23,244 nt of DNA, from the NCBI GenBank assembly GCA_937873535.1, contig CALMYA010000049.1, forward strand, positions 1 through 23,244. The letters are read 5' to 3'. Shown piece by piece: positions 13,946 through 20,317 of the stretch (within the stretch, counting starts at the first letter, position 1; each line of letters opens with the position of its first letter). This stretch comes from an uncultured bacterium. Its GTDB lineage: Bacteria; Patescibacteriota; Minisyncoccia; Phycocordibacterales; CAIZLB01. The position numbers and the translations under genes were made by a program. The notes under the pieces are model-generated. The model worked only from the letters and a program-made list of their open reading frames with translations. It was not told the DNA's origin and did not search any database.

Positions 13946-14614
13946 ATGACCGACGAAACTCAAAACACAACAGACGAAATAAAAGAGGAATCAGTTGCTG
14001 CTGAAACAGCTGCTCCTGTTGCCTCTGCAGCTCCTGCTGGCGCACCTGCAGGCGCTGTTCCTTTTGAGAGACGCCCTAGACAAGACAACAACGACCGTTC
14101 ACGACGTGGCGGCGCTGGCCGTGGTGGCGACCGACGTGGTGGCCCTCGACGCGAACCTCGAGCTAAGCCTGAGTTCGACCAGAAAATTATCGATATCCGC
14201 CGAGTAACTCGTGTTGCTTCAGGAGGCCGACGATTCAGCTTTGCAGTTTCAATGGTAGCCGGCGATAAACGCGGCCGAGTTGGTGTGGGTACAGGAAAGG
14301 GTGGCGACACTGCTCTTGCTGTAGAAAAAGCACTTCGAAACGCGAAGAAGAACATGATCACCCTTACGCTAACGAAGTCGGGCAGCATTCCCCACGAAGT
14401 ATTCGCAAAGTTTTCAAGTGCTTATGTTCACATGATGCCAGCTGCAGGTAAAGGAGTCGTAGCCGGAAGCTCAGTGCGCGACGTTATCGACCTAGCCGGA
14501 ATAAAAGACATCACAGCCAAGCTCCGTTCTGGTACAAAGAATAAGCTCAACAATGCCCGCGTGGCAATTGAAGCGCTTAAGCTTCTTAAAAAGCCGCGAG
14601 CTCATAGCAAGTAA
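13946..14614 (+). CDS. rpsE: ribosomal protein uS5 with long low-complexity N-terminus
   Basis: uS5 helps set decoding accuracy and forms part of the mRNA channel. The double-stranded-RNA-binding domain begins near residue 72 (KIIDIRRVTRVASGGRRFSF), followed by VGVGTGKGGDTALAVEKALR and the C-terminal GSSVRDVIDLAGIKDITAK. The length is 222 aa, against about 165 in E. coli. The first 70 residues are an acidic/Ala-Pro stretch followed by an Arg-Gly-rich stretch (SRRGGAGRGGDRRGG) resembling RGG boxes, likely disordered and RNA-binding. The context is TTATCACCATG. The next gene is rplO; rpmD, which usually lies between, is absent. Confidence 0.97.
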   Translation: MTDETQNTTDEIKEESVAAETAAPVASAAPAGAPAGAVPFERRPRQDNNDRSRRGGAGRGGDRRGGPRREPRAKPEFDQKIIDIRRVTRVASGGRRFSFAVSMVAGDKRGRVGVGTGKGGDTALAVEKALRNAKKNMITLTLTKSGSIPHEVFAKFSSAYVHMMPAAGKGVVAGSSVRDVIDLAGIKDITAKLRSGTKNKLNNARVAIEALKLLKKPRAHSK

Positions 14615-14635
14615 TTCGCCATTTAAAGAACTTCC

Positions 14636-15103
14636 ATGCAAATACACAACCTAAAGCGAAAAACTAAAAATAAAAAGAGTCAGCTCGTTGCCCGCGGAGG
14701 TAAGCGAGGTAAAACTGCTGGCCGAGGTACAAAAGGTCAGAAGGCTAGAGCGGGTCACAAAATTCGCCCTGAAATTCGAGACATGATCAAGCGCCTTCCT
14801 AAACTTCGAGGCCGCGGCGTAAATTCAAACAAGTCTATACAAACTAAACCTGTTATTGTTCACGTTTCCGACCTTTCAGTATTTAAGGCAGGAGAAACAG
14901 TTTCGCCTTTCACTCTTATTGAAAAAGGCATCATCAGCCTCGCTGCAGGCCGTCACCCAAAGGTTAAAATTTTGGGCTTTGCCGGCGGTGTTTCAGGTAA
15001 AGGCGACAAAGTAAGTGTTGCTGCAGTTACTGTCTCAGGTTGCACAGTTTCTGCTAGCGTTAAGGCTGCAATAGAGAAGGCTGGCGGCAAAATTGAGGCG
15101 TAA
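14636..15103 (+). CDS. rplO: ribosomal protein uL15
   Basis: uL15 is a late 50S assembly protein. It has the Gly/Arg-rich N-terminus (GGKRGKTAGRGTKGQKARAG), a central RLPKLRGRGVNS and the C-terminal domain with LGFAGGVSGKGDK. The length of 155 aa is normal. It follows rpsE by 21 bases, with no room for rpmD. The context is GAACTTCCATG. It is the last ribosomal protein gene of the cluster. Confidence 0.96.
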   Translation: MQIHNLKRKTKNKKSQLVARGGKRGKTAGRGTKGQKARAGHKIRPEIRDMIKRLPKLRGRGVNSNKSIQTKPVIVHVSDLSVFKAGETVSPFTLIEKGIISLAAGRHPKVKILGFAGGVSGKGDKVSVAAVTVSGCTVSASVKAAIEKAGGKIEA

Positions 15104-15205
15104 ATATCGAGCCTTTTTAGCCGGCGTTAGGGTAAGGGCGCCAAGCAAGAGGTAGGTAACAGGGTAGGGTCAGATATGATAGGATACTTATAACCGCCAC
15201 CATAT
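15104..15205 (+). promoter_or_regulatory. rplO-secY gap, possible weak promoter
   Basis: The 102-base gap contains TATGAT (near 15175-15180) without a convincing -35 box, and a GGCG/CGCC inverted repeat near 15122-15142. Neither is strong. A separate promoter for secY is possible but not shown. Confidence 0.25.
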
Positions 15206-16480
15206 ATGTCAAAATTCATCCAGACAGTAAAGCATATGTTTCAGGATACGACCCTACGAGGGCAAATTTTCTTCGTATTGGGCCTTCTTATCGTTTTTCG
15301 CCTTATGGGTGCTATTCCAGTTCCTGGCGTTAACGCGGCTGCGCTTTCTCAGTTTTTGAATAATAATCAGTTCCTAAGCCTCCTCAACATTTTCTCTGGA
15401 GGTGGCCTTTCAACGCTTTCTATTGTTATGCTTGGTGTCAGCCCGTACATTACCGCTTCTATTATCATGCAGCTCATGACCATGATGATTCCTCGCCTCA
15501 AGGCAATGTATCAAGAAGAGGGCGCAATCGGCCGAAAGAAGTTTTCACAATACTCACGCCTTCTCACTGTTCCTCTCGCATTCATTCAGGCGTTTGGTTT
15601 TATTGTTATTTTGCAAAAGCAAGGAATTATCCTCGACCTTGGTACTTTCGACTTGCTCACTAACGTACTCGTGGTGGTTGCCGGTTCTGTCTTCCTTATG
15701 TTCATAGGTGAAATGATGTCAGAATTCGGTATAGGTAACGGTCTTTCAATAATTATTTTCGCAGGTATCGTTTCAAGGCTTCCACAGGAGGCTTCGCAGC
15801 TTTTCTTTAACTTTGATGCCAGCCAAATACCTCTATACATTGGCCTCCTTGCTCTTGGTCTCTTTATTATTGCAGCAGTTGTATATGTGACTGAAGCCGA
15901 ACGCCCAATTCCTGTAACCTACGCAAAGCAGGTTAGGGGAGGAAAGATGTACGGAGGCACTTCTACATATTTGCCGCTTCGCCTCAACCAGGCTGGCGTT
16001 ATTCCAATTATTTTCGCCCTTTCTATACTTGTGCTTCCGCAAATGCTCTTCAATATGCTTACCTACGTTAACAACCCTACTATTAATGGCATTGGTACTG
16101 TTGTTACAGACATTCTTAAGAACCAGTGGCTATACGCAGGCATGTATTTTGTTCTCGTATTTCTCTTTACATTCTTCTACACTGCCGTCACGTTCGACCC
16201 TAACGCTATCTCAGAGAACCTTCAGAAGAGCGGTGCATTCATCCCTGGTGTTCGCCCAGGCGTGCCTACAGCCGAATATCTCGGCAAAGTGGTTACTCGC
16301 ATCACCCTCGTCGGTGGTCTCTTCCTAGGTATCATCGCCGTGCTCCCTCCGCTTCTCAGCGCCATTTTCCCTTCAGTGCAGTCGCTTACAATTGGCGGTA
16401 CAGCGCTTCTCATTGTCGTCTCGGTTGTACTTGATATCGTCAAAAAAATCGACGCGCAACTTTCGATGCGAGAGTACTAG
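15206..16480 (+). CDS. secY: preprotein translocase subunit SecY
   Basis: SecY is the channel of the Sec translocon in the cytoplasmic membrane. The start shows LRGQIFFVLGLLIVFRLMGA and IPVPGV typical of TM1; further hydrophobic segments give about ten helices in all. Family marks include GVSPYITASIIMQLM, a cytoplasmic loop EEGAIGRKKFSQYSRLLT, EAERPIPVTYAKQVRGGKMY with the loop-8 ribosome contact, LPLRLNQAGVIPIIFA and a C-terminal DIVKKIDAQLSMREY. The length is 424 aa. It closes the spc-type cluster, with secE and secG elsewhere. Here it is followed by transporter genes rather than directly by adk. Confidence 0.98.
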   Translation: MSKFIQTVKHMFQDTTLRGQIFFVLGLLIVFRLMGAIPVPGVNAAALSQFLNNNQFLSLLNIFSGGGLSTLSIVMLGVSPYITASIIMQLMTMMIPRLKAMYQEEGAIGRKKFSQYSRLLTVPLAFIQAFGFIVILQKQGIILDLGTFDLLTNVLVVVAGSVFLMFIGEMMSEFGIGNGLSIIIFAGIVSRLPQEASQLFFNFDASQIPLYIGLLALGLFIIAAVVYVTEAERPIPVTYAKQVRGGKMYGGTSTYLPLRLNQAGVIPIIFALSILVLPQMLFNMLTYVNNPTINGIGTVVTDILKNQWLYAGMYFVLVFLFTFFYTAVTFDPNAISENLQKSGAFIPGVRPGVPTAEYLGKVVTRITLVGGLFLGIIAVLPPLLSAIFPSVQSLTIGGTALLIVVSVVLDIVKKIDAQLSMREY

Positions 16481-16495
16481 AAGATTTGATTCTAT

Positions 16496-17347
16496 ATGGC
16501 GAATACTTTTGATAGAGAATACAGCTCACTTATCAAGAATGTCTTAACTAATGGAAGTGAAAGAATAACTCGCTCAGGTGCGGGAACGGCGATATCTGAC
16601 ATGCCCATTCTCGCCACCCGCCACCTCACCAAAAAGTTCGAAACCACCACTGCGGTCAGCGGGCTCAGTATTTCTATTGAAGAGGGAAAAATCACGGGCA
16701 TAATCGGGCCGAACGGTTCGGGCAAGTCTACCCTTATTAATTTGCTTACAGGAATTGTCGGCATCACTTCGGGTGAAATGCTCTTGGCCGGGCGAGTGCC
16801 GCTGCAGCGGGTGCTTTCGCGCGATATGCCTTTCTACGGTATCACCCGAACTTTTCAGGAGGTGCGCCTCTTCGAGCAGATGAGCGTTCTCGACAATATT
16901 CTGGTTGTCACTACGCGCCGCTCGTGGTTTCCTGCATTATTTGAAAATCATGGTGCATATCATATGGCCATTGCCGAAAAAGTTTTGCATCGCGTCGGCA
17001 TCTGGCAGTTTCGCGACAAGCTTGCGGTAAATCTTTCATACGGCCAGCGCAAGCTTCTTGAAATCGCGCGCATCCTCGCCATGCACGAAATCGGCAAGGC
17101 GCACATAATATTTTTTGATGAACCGTTCGCCGGCCTCTTTCCTGAAATGTCTAAGGTTGTGGTTTCCGTAATAAAAGAACTGCGCGACAAGGGCTGCGCA
17201 ATTATTCTGGTTGAACATAATATGGATCTCATTCGAGAGCTTTCCGACACCGTAATTGTCATGGACAGCGGCGAACTTTTGGCAGAGGGGAATGCGGCGA
17301 CAGTTTTGAGTAAGCCTGAAGTTGTGGAAGCATACCTGGGGGAGTAA
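16496..17347 (+). CDS. livG: LivG-type ABC transporter ATP-binding protein
   Basis: This is a nucleotide-binding subunit of the branched-chain amino acid (HAAT/Liv) ABC family. Walker A GPNGSGKST is at 71-79, the Q loop is in ITRTFQEVRLF, the signature LSYGQRKLLEIAR starts at 180 (Liv proteins have a Y in this place), Walker B ends with Asp208-Glu209 and the switch His is 241 (VEHNM). It has an N-terminal extension of about 35 residues; Met36 (MPILATRHLTKKF) would give the standard length. No LivH/LivM permease or LivK binding protein is in the window, so the substrate is unproven. Arginine is mainly CGC, unlike the ribosomal genes. The gene starts 15 bases after secY and is followed by an MFS-like half transporter. 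Confidence 0.88.
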   Translation: MANTFDREYSSLIKNVLTNGSERITRSGAGTAISDMPILATRHLTKKFETTTAVSGLSISIEEGKITGIIGPNGSGKSTLINLLTGIVGITSGEMLLAGRVPLQRVLSRDMPFYGITRTFQEVRLFEQMSVLDNILVVTTRRSWFPALFENHGAYHMAIAEKVLHRVGIWQFRDKLAVNLSYGQRKLLEIARILAMHEIGKAHIIFFDEPFAGLFPEMSKVVVSVIKELRDKGCAIILVEHNMDLIRELSDTVIVMDSGELLAEGNAATVLSKPEVVEAYLGE

Positions 17348-17348
17348 G

Positions 17349-17357
17349 TGCTATAAT
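17349..17357 (+). promoter_or_regulatory. extended -10 promoter giving a leaderless start
   Basis: TGCTATAAT is a perfect extended -10 (TGnTATAAT). The ATG follows after six bases (CTCCAC), so the transcription start should be at or beside the A of the ATG at 17364. It lies at the end of the livG-type gene. This points to a leaderless mRNA. Confidence 0.6.
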
Positions 17358-17363
17358 CTCCAC

Positions 17364-17969
17364 ATGAAACCCGAAGAAACCGGCGCCGAGAATATAGCTA
17401 AGCAGATGTCGAAGCATGGCAATAGGGGAATTCGCATTTTGCTCACAACGAGCGGGCTAGGTACTTTGGTGCTCGGTGTTTTGGCGCCGTACTATGTTAT
17501 ATATGTGCAGAAGCTGGGTGGTACCCTTGAAATTGCAGGAGCGTCGCTCGCCGCGTTCTCGATTGCTTCGGGTGTGCTCATTCTCTCATTCTCGGTGTGG
17601 GAATCTTCCATAAAAGATCAGCGAAGGCTGTATGCCGTCGGAATACTTTTGCGAGCCATCGTCTTTTTCATGTACATATTCATATCGAGTTTTTACGAGC
17701 TTATTCTTACCCAGATACTTCTCGGAATTTCGGTGGCGCTTATTAACCCGACATTCGATTCTCTTTTTACCAAACATTTAACTAAGGGCAAGGCAGTTTC
17801 TGAGTGGGGAGGATGGGAGGGCATGGCTGCAATAGTGGCAGGAATTGCAGCACTTTCTGGTGGTTATATTATTCAAACTGTAGGCTTTGTGCCGATGTTT
17901 ATTTTTATGGCGCTTATCTCAGTATGTACGGGGCTTTATCTGCTTATGCTTCCAAAAGATGTATTATAG
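17364..17969 (+). CDS. six-helix MFS-like half transporter
   Basis: The membrane protein has 201 residues and six predicted hydrophobic helices, at about 22-48, 58-78, 88-107, 108-133, 149-171 and 172-195. The loop between helices 2 and 3 (ESSIKDQRR) sits where MFS proteins have the GxxxDRxGRR motif but is degenerate. A full MFS carrier has 12 helices, so this is half-size: a stand-alone half that may dimerise, or a truncated gene. It lies between a LivG-type and a LivF-type ATPase with almost no spacing, so it may be the membrane partner of these ATPases; this is inference. I chose the ATG at 17364 because of the promoter six bases upstream; an upstream start at 17322 would overlap livG. The stop overlaps the region just before the next start. 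Confidence 0.65.
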   Translation: MKPEETGAENIAKQMSKHGNRGIRILLTTSGLGTLVLGVLAPYYVIYVQKLGGTLEIAGASLAAFSIASGVLILSFSVWESSIKDQRRLYAVGILLRAIVFFMYIFISSFYELILTQILLGISVALINPTFDSLFTKHLTKGKAVSEWGGWEGMAAIVAGIAALSGGYIIQTVGFVPMFIFMALISVCTGLYLLMLPKDVL

Positions 17970-17973
17970 GAAC

Positions 17974-18747
17974 ATGAACAGCCCATCAAATAATTCTAAA
18001 GAAATTCTGCTCGAGCTGAAGAATGTGAGCGTCGCCTATGGTGGGGTGAAGGCCCTCGACAATGCCAGCGTGTATTTCAGGGAAGGCGAGGTGGTGGCGC
18101 TGATGGGACCTAATGGTGCGGGGAAGTCTACCGTACTTAAGGCGGCATTCGGTTTGGCGCCGGTTGATGGTGAAAGTGAGTCTGGCCACGCAGCGCACGC
18201 TCACGGTGTTTTTTGGAGAAGCAATAAGGTGAACCCGGTACCGCATCATATGGTGCCGCTCGGCATTACATTTGTGCCGCAAGGCAAGCGCGTGTTCGGC
18301 AGGCTCACCGTGCGCGAAAATCTAGAAATCGGCGGCATTTCATTAAAAGATAAAACAGTATTGAAAGAGCGTATTGAAGAGGTACTTAATTTGTTTCCGG
18401 CATTGCGCGCAAAATTGAATCAGAAGTCGCGCGAACTTTCTGGTGGTCAGCAGCAAATGGTGGCAATAGCCCGCGGCCTTATTACTGACCCGAAAATATT
18501 GTTACTCGATGAGCCTTCACTTGGTCTTGCGCCGAAAGTCGTTAAAGAAGTTTTTGAAAAAATTCGCGAAGTGAATCAAAAGCGCGGCACGGCAATTGTT
18601 GTAGTTGAACACAACCTGAAATCGCTTCTTCCAATTGTAGACAGGGCATATGTATTAGATAAAGGAAAAATTGTTGCCGAGGGCAAGGGTGACCATATTG
18701 TCACCAGCGGTATTTTTCAGAAAGTGTTTTTGGGTGCATTAGAGTAG
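17974..18747 (+). CDS. livF: LivF-type ABC transporter ATP-binding protein
   Basis: This is the second Liv-type ATPase. Walker A GPNGAGKST is at 45-53, then VPQGKRVFGRLTVRENLEIG (as in LivF, which has VPEGRRVF), the signature LSGGQQQMVAIARG, Walker B LLLDEPSLGLAPKV and the switch VVEHNL. The length is 257 aa, longer than E. coli LivF by about 20, with a His-containing insert (SESGHAAHAHGVFW) after Walker A. The ATG at 17974 is four bases after the previous stop; AGG lies three bases upstream, too close for a normal Shine-Dalgarno. A longer frame beginning at 17887 runs inside the previous gene and is not family-like. It forms a pair with the LivG-type gene. Confidence 0.88.
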   Translation: MNSPSNNSKEILLELKNVSVAYGGVKALDNASVYFREGEVVALMGPNGAGKSTVLKAAFGLAPVDGESESGHAAHAHGVFWRSNKVNPVPHHMVPLGITFVPQGKRVFGRLTVRENLEIGGISLKDKTVLKERIEEVLNLFPALRAKLNQKSRELSGGQQQMVAIARGLITDPKILLLDEPSLGLAPKVVKEVFEKIREVNQKRGTAIVVVEHNLKSLLPIVDRAYVLDKGKIVAEGKGDHIVTSGIFQKVFLGALE

Positions 18748-18785
18748 TTACGTGTCTGCCCGGTTCTGTTGCTGCGTTTTAGTCG

Positions 18786-18794
18786 TGATATACT
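18786..18794 (+). promoter_or_regulatory. extended -10 promoter upstream of adk
   Basis: TGATATACT is a TGnTATACT extended -10. No good -35 is seen 17 bases upstream. Transcription from near 18801 would give a short leader, which also contains the small palindrome GTGAATTTCAC. Confidence 0.5.
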
Positions 18795-18836
18795 TTATGT
18801 ATTGTTTTCTGTGAATTTCACACATTGAATGTAATC

Positions 18837-19445
18837 ATGCACCCAAAAACTTTTATCTTCATAGGTCGAGCAGGATGCGGCAAAGGCACGCAGGTAAAAA
18901 TATTGCAGGAATTGCTGGCGAATATGGATCCTGAAAAGCGCCACACGCTTTATGTTGAAACCGGCCCAGGTTTTCGTGAATTTATACGTGGCGAAAAACT
19001 TTCTAATAAATTGGCGGCGCATGTTGCTGAAACCGACGGGCGTCAGCCAGCCTTTTTAGCTATATGGAACTGGGCGCGAGTGCTCATTGAAGAGATGACA
19101 GGTGAAGAGCATCTTATTTTTGACGGAACGCCCCGTTCGTATCGTGAAGCATTAGTTCTCGATTCAGCCTTAACATTTTATAAGAGGCAGCGGCCGGTTG
19201 TTATTTATTTAGACGTCAGTCGAGAATGGTCGAAGCGCCTTCTAATGCAGCGTGCTGAAAAAGAAGGCCGCGCCGACGACTCGCGCGAAGAACTTATTGA
19301 GCAAAGACTCACATGGTTTGAAGAAGCTATTTACCCGGCTGTAGAATTTTTCAGAGAAAACAACGGTTATCAATTTATGCATATAAAAGGTGAGCAATCG
19401 GTTGAAGAAGTGTCGCGCGATATACAGTCACTTTTAAGTTGGTAA
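18837..19445 (+). CDS. adk: adenylate kinase, short type
   Basis: This nucleoside monophosphate kinase converts AMP and ATP to two ADP. The P-loop GRAGCGKGT is at 10-18, the NMP-binding region includes ETGPGFREF, and FDGTPRSYREA replaces the usual DGFPR motif. The nucleotide-binding arginines lie in RAEKEGRADDSREELIEQRL. The LID domain is minimal, with no zinc-type insertion, giving 202 aa. Because Thr replaces Phe in DGTPR, substrate range may differ, so the assignment to AMP is by family. I chose the ATG at 18837 (MHPKTFIFIG) over the one at 18825, which adds four residues. adk usually follows secY; here three transport genes intervene. map follows directly. Confidence 0.85.
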   Translation: MHPKTFIFIGRAGCGKGTQVKILQELLANMDPEKRHTLYVETGPGFREFIRGEKLSNKLAAHVAETDGRQPAFLAIWNWARVLIEEMTGEEHLIFDGTPRSYREALVLDSALTFYKRQRPVVIYLDVSREWSKRLLMQRAEKEGRADDSREELIEQRLTWFEEAIYPAVEFFRENNGYQFMHIKGEQSVEEVSRDIQSLLSW

Positions 19446-19474
19446 TTGTTCAGGTTTCAGGTAAAGTACTTTTA

Positions 19475-20293
19475 ATGATTCAACCAAAAACACAAGCCGA
19501 TATAGACATACTTCGCCAAGGCGGCCATATTTTAGGCCGTATTTTGAGCGCTCTAGATAAGGCTACTGTACCGGGTGTCACATCACTTGAGCTTGAAAAC
19601 CTCGCCCGAAAGCTTACTTCAGAGGCTGGGGCAGTTCCTGCATTTTTGGGATACACTCCGCATAATGCTCCTCGCGCTTACCCCGCGGCGCTTTGTCTTT
19701 CAGTTAACGATGTTGTAGTGCATGGCATTCCGAACGAGAAACCTTTCACTATTAAAGAGGGTGACATTGTCACCCTAGATATGGGAATTTCATACAAGCA
19801 GCGCATCGTCGACAGCGCAATTACAGTTGTTGCTGGCGGCGAAGCCAGCGCCGACGAACGCGCTAAAAAACTTCTTCAGGCCGGAAGAGAATGTCTCGAT
19901 GCCGCAGTTCTCGCTTGCAAAAATTGGCCAAAAGATTTTCCTGGAGGAATAAAAACAGGGGACATTGGCAATACTGTAGAAAAAGCTCTTGAATATTATA
20001 CAAAAACATACGGCTTTCATTGCGCCGATGGTTTGGGCGGGCACGGCGTCGGCTTCGCAGTCCACGAAGATCCTTTCATTCCTAATTTTGGAAAGCCTGG
20101 GCAAGGGCCTGTTCTTAAGCCCGGTATGGTCATAGCTATTGAGCCAATAATAAATGAAGGAAGCGACGATATTGTAGTTGAAGATGACGGCTACACAATT
20201 AAAACCCGCGACGGCAAACGCAGCGTGCATTTTGAACACACTATTGTTATTACCGAAGACGGCGCGGAAGTGCTGACGGAGCGCTCGGTGTAA
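19475..20293 (+). CDS. map: methionine aminopeptidase, type I
   Basis: Map removes the initiator methionine from nascent proteins using two metal ions. All five metal ligands are present: Asp102, Asp113, His190 (GHGVG), Glu223 (IEPIINEG) and Glu254 (HFEHTIV). The second His of VHEDP corresponds to the substrate-binding His. The length is 272 aa, slightly longer than the usual 250-265, with an insertion around residues 140-180 (CKNWPKDFPGGIKTGDIG). I chose the ATG at 19475 (MIQPKTQADIDILRQGG) rather than the TTG at 19439, which would add 12 residues and overlap the end of adk. It is the usual partner of adk downstream of the ribosomal cluster. Confidence 0.96.
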   Translation: MIQPKTQADIDILRQGGHILGRILSALDKATVPGVTSLELENLARKLTSEAGAVPAFLGYTPHNAPRAYPAALCLSVNDVVVHGIPNEKPFTIKEGDIVTLDMGISYKQRIVDSAITVVAGGEASADERAKKLLQAGRECLDAAVLACKNWPKDFPGGIKTGDIGNTVEKALEYYTKTYGFHCADGLGGHGVGFAVHEDPFIPNFGKPGQGPVLKPGMVIAIEPIINEGSDDIVVEDDGYTIKTRDGKRSVHFEHTIVITEDGAEVLTERSV

Positions 20294-20317
20294 AAAACAT
20301 GATATTATATGTAGGAA

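Noticed and set aside
13960..14388. 142-codon minus-strand frame opposite rpsE
   Set aside because: It is a shadow of the GC-rich, Arg/Gly-biased uS5 frame; no terminator, promoter or recognisable protein.
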